Source: FEN-1350 sp964643355
GTDB lineage: Bacteria > Planctomycetota > Phycisphaerae > Sedimentisphaerales > Anaerohalosphaeraceae
NCBI GenBank assembly: GCA_964643355.1
Contig: CAZXPW010000010.1
Location: 37,031 to 101,030, forward strand
DNA length: 64,000 nt
Direction of reading: 5' to 3'
Of this stretch, positions 34,166 to 44,146 are shown piece by piece. Each line of letters begins with the position of its first letter. Within the stretch, counting starts at the first letter, position 1. The translations under genes were made by a program, and so were the position numbers. The notes beneath the pieces were generated by a model. It was not told the DNA's origin, did no database searches, and saw only the letters and a list, made by a program, of their open reading frames with translations.

Positions 34166-34568
34166 TCTCCAAAACCCCTTCCGGTGAACATTCCGGTGAA
34201 GATTTTCAGCGGCTTTTGTGTCGGGAATCCAAAAAGACCCTAACAAAGACCTATCGAAGAGGAAAAACAACCCTGAATCTGCTTCCGATGGCTTAATATA
34301 TATATAATCATTTGGGATTGGGGGGGTAGGATGGGTGGGGTCTGGTTCATTTCGTTTATTGTAGGGCATCCTGGAAGGTTCGAAGAGGGGTGCAGGAACC
34401 TATTATGGATGATGGGATGGGGGCTAAACGGTAAGGTTGCTCAGGAATTTGTTCAGATCCATTTTCCACCCATCTAAAAATTCTTTGAAAAGCGAAAATC
34501 CCTCTGGTATTATCTTGCCTGTAGGCGATATAATCGATCTAGTATTATAGTAATCAGGGGGTAATTCT
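34166..34568. other. Intergenic region with AT-rich segment
   Basis: No gene is seen. It contains an alternating TA stretch near 34296-34308 and a TATAAT at 34529-34534 without a clear -35 box. It presumably carries the promoter for the small ORF and radical SAM gene downstream. Confidence 0.5.
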
Positions 34569-34727
34569 ATGGCAAGTATGGGTTGGGAAAAAACAGGCAG
34601 GACGGTACGGCGAACGGATCTTGATCTTCGGTATCAACAGAAAAAGGACACTCCGCAATCCGAGTTTGGGTCGGAGAAGAATTTTCTTGACCTTTCGTCC
34701 TCGTCGGGTTACAGTAGGATGAAATGA
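34569..34727 (+). CDS. Possible 52-residue basic leader protein
   Basis: An ATG at 34569 preceded by AGGGGGT opens 52 codons whose TGA (34725-34727) directly abuts the ATG of the radical SAM gene at 34728. The product is charged and polar (rich in Lys, Arg, Ser and Asp) with no membrane segment and no match I recognise. The exact stop/start junction suggests translational coupling, so it may be a leader peptide rather than a working protein. It could also be chance. Confidence 0.4.
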   Translation: MASMGWEKTGRTVRRTDLDLRYQQKKDTPQSEFGSEKNFLDLSSSSGYSRMK

Positions 34728-35654
34728 ATGGATTCTACGGGGTGCAGGATTCCCATGAAAGCCATCGATGGTCCGAATCCGGTCTTGTTTGATCGATTCC
34801 AATCGGCCGTGGACGCGCTCTGTGCCAAAGCGGATCCCTGTACCCTCTGTCCTCGCCATTGTCAGTCCCATCGCCGCGACAATCAGTTCGGGTTTTGCGG
34901 CGTCGGCATCGCCCCACGGGTCAGCTCGGCCGGTCCGCACTTCGGCGAAGAATCGGTACTGGTCGGATCCGGGGGATCGGGTACGATCTTTTTTTCCGGG
35001 TGCAATCTGGGTTGCGTTTTCTGCCAGAACGCCGAGATCAGCCATGGCCGGAAGGGTCGCGATCTGACGATCGATCAACTCGTTCAGATCATGCTGAATC
35101 TTCAGCGGCTCGGATGCGTCAATGTGAATCTGGTTTCGCCGACGCATTTTGCGGCGCCGATCGCCGAGGCGATTGTCAAGGCGCGGGCACGCGGTCTTTC
35201 TCTTCCGATCGTCTATAACACCGGAGGGTACGACGATCTCGAAACCCTGCGCCTCCTCGACGGCCTGATCGACATCTATATGCCCGATATGAAGTTCGCC
35301 TCTGCCGAGTCCGCCGAAAAATGCGCCGCCGCCCGTGATTACCCCGAGGTCAACCGGGCGGCGGTTCTGGAAATGTATCGTCAGGTGGGGAATTTGGAAA
35401 TCCGCGACGGTCTGGCGGTTCGCGGATTGCTTGTGCGGCATCTTGTTTTGCCCGAAGACCTGGCGGGCTCGGCCGCGATCCTGGACTTTCTGGCCACGGC
35501 CGTGTCGCCGTCGGTCGCGGTCAATGTCATGGACCAGTACCGTCCCTGTCATCTGGCATTCGACGATCCTGCACTCCGAATGCGACCCTCGGCCCGGCAT
35601 ATCTTCAACCTTCGCGCGTATGCCGCCTCCAAATCCCTCCGGTTGATCGACTGA
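34728..35654 (+). CDS. PflX-like radical SAM protein
   Basis: The 308-residue protein has the radical SAM cluster motif C-x3-C-x2-C (Cys92, Cys96, Cys99 in SGCNLGCVFC), preceded by an extra Cys-rich site near the N-terminus (PCTLCPRHC) and GFCGVG. It follows the layout of the PflX/YgiQ-like putative pyruvate-formate-lyase-activating family, whose true substrates are mostly unknown. An internal ATG ten codons downstream is also possible. It is probably cytoplasmic and oxygen-sensitive. No formate lyase lies nearby. Confidence 0.88.
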   Translation: MDSTGCRIPMKAIDGPNPVLFDRFQSAVDALCAKADPCTLCPRHCQSHRRDNQFGFCGVGIAPRVSSAGPHFGEESVLVGSGGSGTIFFSGCNLGCVFCQNAEISHGRKGRDLTIDQLVQIMLNLQRLGCVNVNLVSPTHFAAPIAEAIVKARARGLSLPIVYNTGGYDDLETLRLLDGLIDIYMPDMKFASAESAEKCAAARDYPEVNRAAVLEMYRQVGNLEIRDGLAVRGLLVRHLVLPEDLAGSAAILDFLATAVSPSVAVNVMDQYRPCHLAFDDPALRMRPSARHIFNLRAYAASKSLRLID

Positions 35655-35720
35655 TTTCTCTTGCTTTTCCCGCCTCAATATCGTACAATGATGTCGAAAA
35701 CTCGATTATGGAGGTTTGTG

Positions 35721-37806
<2,086 letters not shown>

Positions 37807-37825
37807 AATAGATCTGGGTCATCAT

Positions 37826-39020
37826 ATGCGAAATACGATGGTGTATCGGTTATTGTTGCTCGTTTCGTTGTGTCCCTTCATGACGGCGGGGACCTATTCG
37901 GGTGGTTTGGGGACTGCCGAAAATCCCTTCCACATTTCCGATCTGGACGATTGGCAATCCCTGATCAGTACTCCCGACGATTGGGACGACCACTTTATCC
38001 TGACGACCGATCTGGATCTGGCCGGCCAGACCTATACCCAAGCCCCCATTGCTCCCGATATCAACGCCGCAAATTCGTTCTTTCAAGGAATCTCATTTGC
38101 GGGATCCTTCAACGGCCGAGGCCATACCATCCACAACCTGACCATCCAGTCAACGGGTGATTTCATCGGCCTGTTCGGACAAATCGCTCCCACCGGAAAA
38201 GTAATGAACCTGAATCTGCGAAATATCCAAGTCCAGGGGCGCGGAAAAGTCGCCGGAATTGTTGGGGGATCTATGGTGGGGTACAGTCAAGAATTGTAGC
38301 GTTACCGGGTCAGTCACTGCCCATTGGTCCGCCGGTGGAATTGCGGGAGTCAACAACGGAAATTGGAATGGAGGGGCACTGATCCAAGGTTGTTATGCCG
38401 ACTGCCAGGTTTGGGCCAACTTCTATTCCGCCGGTGGCTTGGTCGGAGACAATATGGGCTTGATTCTCGCCTGTCATGCGGCCGGCCGAATCCATGCCGA
38501 TCTCTCCGATGCCGGCGGTCTGGTGGGATTTGACGGCGGCGACAACGATATCTCCCAGTGCTATTCAACCGGAGTCGTTACCGCCCCTAAGGATGTCGGC
38601 GGTCTCATCGGCCGGACCTATGGCAACGGGTACGGCTGCTTCTGGGATATCGAAACCTCCGGTCTGGCCTCCAGTGCCGGAAGCGAGGAAGGTCGAACCA
38701 CCGCAGAACTGAAATCGCTTTCGACCTTCATCGACTATGGTTGGGATTTTCAAAATGAATCCGTCAACGGCGTGGGAGATTACTGGCGGATGTGTATCGA
38801 CGGCGTCGATTATCCGAAATTGGGATGGCAGTCCGGCCGCATCGCCGACATTGCCTGTCCCGACGGTGTGGACCTGATCGACTTTACCGTCCTGTCTGCG
38901 GTCTGGCAGATCTCCGACTGTGGCACCGAAATCCCCTGCGGCCCGGCCGACATCAACCAGGACAATCGCGTGGATTTGGCCGACCTGGCCCTTTTCGCCC
39001 AAAATTGGCTGATAGTCTAA
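37826..39020 (+). pseudogene. GLUG-repeat/dockerin exported protein with a single-base frameshift
   Basis: The start at 37826 gives a signal peptide (MVYRLLLLVSLCPFMTAG) and TYSGGLG, as in the other two GLUG proteins. The frame reaches a stop at 38299, while the continuing repeats lie in the next frame to 39020. Dropping one G from the run at 38264-38268 restores VGDLWWGTVKNCSVTG, a proper GLUG unit, so the break is a one-base insertion in a homopolymer. The restored product is about 397 residues and ends with two dockerin-like halves (DLIDFTVLSAVW and DINQDNRVDLADLALFAQNW). It lies 20 bp after the gapped GLUG gene. Sequencing error is at least as likely as a true pseudogene. Confidence 0.82.
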
Positions 39021-39063
39021 TCAAGTATTTGTAAATATTCTATATTCAATATTCAATAACCAA

Positions 39064-41598
39064 TCACTTCCGATCCATCTCAGAGATGTTCTTGCGCTCC
39101 AATTCCTCCATCCGCATGCGTTTCTGCAGGAAAGTGTCGTATTTCTGTTGCTCCTCGTCGTTCCATGAGTTGGCCTCGGTATAATCCCCGCAATACGGCA
39201 CGGCCAGGTCGATCCATGTGGCCAACAGGGCATTTTCATTTTCGGATAAACGCACATCGTAATGCCCCTTGTCCAGCAGGTCGATCAAACCGCTTTTGGC
39301 CGCGCCGGCTGAATAGGGCGGAATCATCTCCGGAACGGACATGACATTGATCCAGTTGACGATCCGCCCCTGGTCGTTGCCGCGCCACACCGTCGCGCCT
39401 TCGCCTTCGGTTCTGAAGGCCTCCGTCATGGTCAGATACGACCGGTTCCACTTCCGCTTGCCCACGGGGTCTTCGATCTCTTCGGCCGACAGGTTATACA
39501 CGGCCGTCTTTTTCCCGTCGTGGCAGATTACGCAATGCTTGTCGAGAATCGGCTGAATCTGTTTTCGAAAACTGAATCCGCCCGTTAATTCATAAAATGG
39601 CTTTAGCTCTTCCGGCCCGGCTCGCATCGCCAGAGTTGGTCGGCCGCCCATTTCCGCGGAGGTATTCTTATGCTCGTGACAGCCGACACACGAGGAAGAT
39701 TCTCCCGGCTGTAAAGTGGACCAGCTCCGCATCGTCTGGACGACATGATTCCGCGAATCCAGCGCCTGAAAATACACCGGTGTCCGGGCCGGTACGCGAA
39801 AACACGCCGAGCCGTCCTCATAGACTCGCGCCGTGCCAAGCACATGCTTAGGGTCCCAGCTTCCGTTGCCGATCGCCACCGGCGTGCTGGCCAGCGCATC
39901 GCCGCCCGGCCCGGCGTTGGTCGTCATGCCGATCCCCGCGCAGCGGAATTCCAGCGCCACCACCCGCAAACTCTTGACCGTCCCGCGCGGCACATCCTGC
40001 AACCCCGGCCCGGCATAGAGATCCTGCAGATAATAGATCCCCGTCGTCTGGGTATAATCCACCGTGCTGGGCCGATGGTGCGGGCGTTTCCGAGCCGTAA
40101 GCGGCACCGGCTGGTGGCAGGAAATCCGCGGGTCCGCGGCCAGCAATTCCCGATTTCCATTAATGTCGAACCAGTATAGATTGAATTTACGCTCGTGCGG
40201 ATACTTGCCGTCCGGCGGCCATTCGCCCGCCGGGCAAAACGCCGCCAGAAACTCCGTCTCGTTCAGCGGATACGGATACGCGAACAGATTACCATCCTGC
40301 CCGTAGGCATCGACGCGGACCGCTTCCGTCGGCCGGATCGGCGCGATCAACTGAATCCCCGCCGCCTCCTGTCGCCCGCGCGACGGATCGACGACGATCG
40401 CTTTGCCCACCTGAATCGTGTGATGCCCCGTCGCGATGGCCAGGACCTTTTGTGTCCCCGGAATTCCCCGCGCATGCAGAATCGTGGTCGGAAACCACGA
40501 GTTGTTCCCATAAAATTCCGTCTGCCCCGTCCCGTCGGCGAACATCTGGAACAGCGGCTGCACGAAGATCTGCCCGCGATCGTTATACTCCCACCGCGTG
40601 TAGATCACCCGCCCGTCGTCGAGCACGGTCGGAAAGTTATCGTGTACCTGGTCGAAGGTCAACCGCCGCAGATACTTTCCGTCGGCGTCACAGGTGTACA
40701 AATTGCTTACCTCTGTCCACCAGCAGTCAACCGTCTGCACGCACCGCGTCGAGTTGAACACGATGTTGCCGTCCGGAAGATACGCGGGTTCGTAATCCGC
40801 GAATCCCAGGCCCGAAGTGATCGTCCGAATCGTTCCCGATGCGATCTCGTATTCGTACAGGTGGTAATCATCTTCGCGGTCGGACTTCTTCCACGAAAAG
40901 AGAATCCGGTCGCCTTCCCACGACACCGCCGGATCGCGAATCACGCCCCCGTCGTCGCGGATCAATTCGCGGATCGTCGGTTCGGCGCCGCGAAGATCCA
41001 GCAGGCACAGCGCCGACCCGGGTACAAAATGCCGCTCATGCTGCGCATCGGATTGTCCCTCGGTATAAGCGTAATGCGAGCCGCCGAGATTGGAATGCCG
41101 CGTGAAAACGACTTGCGGACAAAGGGCGCGGATATGCCGCAATCGAGATTCACGCAAGCGATGACAGCATTCAAAATACAGGTTCATCCATTCCGGATCG
41201 CCGCCGGTCGGATTCTGATGGATCAGCGTTTCCATGCGGGTGCGGATAATCGCTGCTTCGGTCCCCATCTTCTCCAGCACAGCGGCAATCATCCCCCGTT
41301 CGATTTCGCTGTCCGCCGAACCGGCAAGCCAGTCAACGATTCGCCCCGACGAATCCCGGCACAGCCAGTCCCATTCAACCGGATACTCCCTCTCCAATCG
41401 CGCCAGCGCCTGGATCGCTCGTGGCTCGATGGTTTCCGATTCTCCGCGCCCAACTTGGTGCCGCAACTCCATCAATCGTTTCACACAACCCAACGAATCC
41501 GATCCCGAAGCCGTCTCCGCCTCGGCCGATGAAATCGACCCGTTCCCCGCGAGGGCAATCCAGCCCAGTAGGAAATTGATTGCCCATTTCCGAATCAT
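39064..41598 (-). CDS. HzsA-related exported dihaem protein with beta-propeller
   Basis: The 844-residue protein begins with a signal peptide and a helical region, then TolB/WD40-like propeller repeats (about 210-460: VSWEGDRILFSWKK, YLPDGNIVFNSTR, VLDDGRVIYTRW). A region typical of the hydrazine-synthase-alpha-like middle domain follows, and two c-type haem sites: C637-x-x-C640-H641 and C689-x-x-C692-H693. The family is widespread in Planctomycetota, and most members are not hydrazine synthases. With no HzsB/C partners here, anammox chemistry is not supported; an extracytoplasmic redox or binding role is inferred. GGGGAAA precedes the ATG. It follows asnA by 36 bp on the same strand. Confidence 0.88.
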   Translation of the reverse strand: MIRKWAINFLLGWIALAGNGSISSAEAETASGSDSLGCVKRLMELRHQVGRGESETIEPRAIQALARLEREYPVEWDWLCRDSSGRIVDWLAGSADSEIERGMIAAVLEKMGTEAAIIRTRMETLIHQNPTGGDPEWMNLYFECCHRLRESRLRHIRALCPQVVFTRHSNLGGSHYAYTEGQSDAQHERHFVPGSALCLLDLRGAEPTIRELIRDDGGVIRDPAVSWEGDRILFSWKKSDREDDYHLYEYEIASGTIRTITSGLGFADYEPAYLPDGNIVFNSTRCVQTVDCWWTEVSNLYTCDADGKYLRRLTFDQVHDNFPTVLDDGRVIYTRWEYNDRGQIFVQPLFQMFADGTGQTEFYGNNSWFPTTILHARGIPGTQKVLAIATGHHTIQVGKAIVVDPSRGRQEAAGIQLIAPIRPTEAVRVDAYGQDGNLFAYPYPLNETEFLAAFCPAGEWPPDGKYPHERKFNLYWFDINGNRELLAADPRISCHQPVPLTARKRPHHRPSTVDYTQTTGIYYLQDLYAGPGLQDVPRGTVKSLRVVALEFRCAGIGMTTNAGPGGDALASTPVAIGNGSWDPKHVLGTARVYEDGSACFRVPARTPVYFQALDSRNHVVQTMRSWSTLQPGESSSCVGCHEHKNTSAEMGGRPTLAMRAGPEELKPFYELTGGFSFRKQIQPILDKHCVICHDGKKTAVYNLSAEEIEDPVGKRKWNRSYLTMTEAFRTEGEGATVWRGNDQGRIVNWINVMSVPEMIPPYSAGAAKSGLIDLLDKGHYDVRLSENENALLATWIDLAVPYCGDYTEANSWNDEEQQKYDTFLQKRMRMEELERKNISEMDRK

Positions 41599-41634
41599 GG
41601 TTTCCCCAAATCCAAACGATGATCGTCTTGTGTT

Positions 41635-42675
41635 CTACAGCAGCGGAATCCCCGCTTCTTTGCACCGTCGCACGATATCCTGCGGCCAGATACTTGCCTG
41701 AACCTCTCCAATATGCAGCTTTCGCAGCAGGAACATACACAGCCGCGACTGTCCGATCCCGCCGCCGATGCTCAGCGGCAGGGCGCCGTCGAGCAATTTC
41801 CTATGCCACTCTTGTTCGACACGATTGGAAACCCCTCGGATTTGCAATTGCTGCAACATCGCCTCGCGGTCCACGCGAATCCCCATTGAACTCAGCTCCA
41901 TCGCTCGCTTCAGCGGCGGATACCATACGAAGATATCTCCGTTGAGGCCCCGTCGGCCCTTGCCCGTCTCCGTGGTCCAGTCGTCATAGTCCGGCGCCCG
42001 GTTGTCATGCATTTGTCCGTCGGCTAATACGCCGCCGATGCCGATCACAAACACCGCGCCGTATTGTTCGGCGATCCGGTTTTCCCGTTCTCTTGGCCCC
42101 AAATCCGGATAGGCCTTCTGCAAATCCTCCGAATGCGCGAACACGATCCGTTCGGGAAGAACGGGAGCGATCGCCGGATAGAATTTGGCCACCGCCTTTT
42201 CCGTTTGACGCAGAACCCCGTAAATCTTCCGCACGATCGTCTTCAAAAATCCCAGGTTCCGCTCGTCTTTGGAAAGGATTCGCTCCCAGTCCCACTGATC
42301 CACATACACGGAGTGCAGATTGTCCAGGTTCTCCTCGTCCGGCCGGATCGCGTTCATGTCGGTATAAAGACCTTCCCCCGGAGCAAAACCATAGTCCGCC
42401 AGCGCCATCCTCTTCCATTTGGCCAGCGAAAACAGACATTCGGCGTCGCTGTTGTTGTCATCTTTAACCTGAAATGTCACCTTTCGTTCCACGCCGTTGA
42501 GATCGTCATTGACGCCCGAGCCCTTTCGCACAAACAGCGGCGCCGAGACCCTCTGAAGATTCAGCGCCCTGGCCAGATGAAGCTGGAAAAAATCCTTGAT
42601 CATCTTGATCGCCCGCTCGGTCTCTCGTAATGACAACGCCGGCCGGTACTGGCCATCCAAAAACAAATCCGCCAT
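41635..42675 (-). CDS. asnA: Aspartate-ammonia ligase
   Basis: The enzyme makes asparagine from aspartate, ammonia and ATP. The 346-residue product, started at 42675 behind AAGGAACGGG, matches AsnA throughout: RVSAPLFVRKGSGVNDDLNG, VTFQVKD, ECLFSLAKWKRMAL, DMNAIRPDE, SVYVDQWDWE, GIGGVLADGQMHD and the closing SIGGGIGQSRLCMFLL. It has a class II aminoacyl-tRNA-synthetase fold. It is slightly longer than the roughly 330 residues of E. coli AsnA. An open frame extends 43 codons upstream without a site. Confidence 0.97.
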   Translation of the reverse strand: MADLFLDGQYRPALSLRETERAIKMIKDFFQLHLARALNLQRVSAPLFVRKGSGVNDDLNGVERKVTFQVKDDNNSDAECLFSLAKWKRMALADYGFAPGEGLYTDMNAIRPDEENLDNLHSVYVDQWDWERILSKDERNLGFLKTIVRKIYGVLRQTEKAVAKFYPAIAPVLPERIVFAHSEDLQKAYPDLGPRERENRIAEQYGAVFVIGIGGVLADGQMHDNRAPDYDDWTTETGKGRRGLNGDIFVWYPPLKRAMELSSMGIRVDREAMLQQLQIRGVSNRVEQEWHRKLLDGALPLSIGGGIGQSRLCMFLLRKLHIGEVQASIWPQDIVRRCKEAGIPLL

Positions 42676-43364
42676 ATCCCGTTCCTTGATAAGTGAAAAG
42701 AGGATTCCACAATCGTAATCGTTTCCCGAAAATTGGGGGAAACGCTCATCCCCGGATCCAATCCCTCTTGGATTTTGATCGATCCAATCGGCATATTCCC
42801 GCAATTCCAGTCCACACTATACCCGAAATCATCCCCTCGGGTCGAGATAATTTCCCTTTCTCCCAAACCGATTTGTCCTTCCACCCTATCCCGCAATCCT
42901 GCACGAATTGTCCGAAACTGGGAACCCGAAAACCCACAACCAACGATTATGAAACGATTTATCGTTTTGATGACCCCCAAAATATAACCCGATTGTGAAA
43001 GCGCGTTTTGTACGATGCTTTACAGGATTCTATCAAGCGGATTTTATATCTCGATTTACTTGTACAAATATGTCTTGACCCGAATGGATTTGCATTATAT
43101 GCTTACCGCTCATGGTTGGATAAAGGATTTGGTTCCATACCCTTGCGGGTTGTGGAGGGATTCCAATTCGGGTCAGGATACAATGTCGTGACCGGCCGAC
43201 TTCGGAAGGTTGTGCTGTTTGTGTCATTTTTCCATCACCCATCGGGGTCCCCGGTTCGGTCTATGCTTCCTTTGTCCCGTTTTCCGCCGTGACTTATGGA
43301 CACGGTGTTTCTTTTCCACAGTTGGTTCTTGATCGCATCTGGATCCTCAAGGAGGTTGTACGCA
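42676..43364. other. Intergenic region between divergent genes
   Basis: No gene is recognised. Possible plus-strand promoter elements TTGACC (43077-43082) and TATATG (43098-43103) lie 15 bp apart, closer than ideal, with a TTGTACAA palindrome just upstream (43062-43069). Promoters for asnA (minus) and the small ORF at 43365 (plus) must lie here. Confidence 0.4.
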
Positions 43365-43673
43365 ATGGAAAAATGTAGTCGACGATTCTGTTGTTTCGAA
43401 GGTTGCCAGGACCCAGCCGATGTTCCCGCCGATTCACCTCCGAATCTTCTGGCTTCCGCTCTCGAAAGACACAATGTTCCCTATCGGCTCCTCGTCGAGC
43501 GAATCGATCCTGACCAGTCATTGTACGATTCCAACTCGTGCGATCGGTACCCCCAGGATGTTGCCTCTCCGTCAGGTTTCCGTTATGAATTCCTTACCAC
43601 CGATGAACACTATCATCGCGCCGCCCAAATTGCCGAACTTTTCCTCCGGCAATCCGATTCGACTCCTTCGTGA
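43365..43673 (+). CDS. Small Cys-rich hypothetical protein
   Basis: AAGGAGG stands at an ideal distance before the ATG at 43365, and 102 codons follow. The N-terminus is Cys-rich (MEKCSRRFCCFEGCQDP, four Cys in 14 residues), which could bind a metal. The rest is polar with no membrane segment (LASALERHNVPYRLLVERID is the clearest helical stretch). I do not recognise a family. The gene stands alone, with several hundred bases of non-coding sequence on each side. Confidence 0.55.
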   Translation: MEKCSRRFCCFEGCQDPADVPADSPPNLLASALERHNVPYRLLVERIDPDQSLYDSNSCDRYPQDVASPSGFRYEFLTTDEHYHRAAQIAELFLRQSDSTPS

Positions 43674-44146
43674 TCCCCGTAAATCGTTCGGCGAAATACA
43701 AGCCGACCCTGACAATTGAAGAATGCGGACGAACGAGGGACGATCGAAAACGGGTTTCCGTACGAGGTTTGGCCAGGGTTCTTTGGGGCCGACAGGGGTA
43801 CATTTGGATTCCCGTGGAAATTTGGTCGTTTTCGGGATTTTTCATCTCTCAACCGGGAGTTGTCAGCGGTGATACGATAGACGAGCATAACCCGAATGGA
43901 ATGAATTCGTATGGGTCAAGACAGACGCACGGTTGAATTTCTTCGGTTTTATGTCCGGTATCAGCAGGCAATCTACGCTTAGGGTCTGTACCTTGGCGAT
44001 TCCTGTCCATGACGCCGATGAATCATTGTCGATTCGTAGTTTAGCGGTTATTCTATTCGATGGTTGAATTATCTGGAGCGAACCTCGGCGAGGGGAGCGG
44101 TCCTTGATTAGAAACACGGGAATGTTCAATGCGGGAGACGAATATC
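43674..44146. other. Intergenic region, no gene seen
   Basis: Open frames here are short, lack ribosome sites and read unlike neighbouring genes. It presumably carries the promoter of the GH95 gene, but I see no clear box. Confidence 0.5.

Noticed and set aside
40195..41532. 445-codon open frame antisense to the HzsA-related gene
   Set aside because: Arg/Pro-rich product with no motif. The sense strand has two haem sites and a signal peptide.
39064..41598. Hydrazine synthase alpha subunit (anammox)
   Set aside because: Only the HzsA-like protein is present; HzsB and HzsC and other anammox genes are absent, and the family is broad in Planctomycetota.
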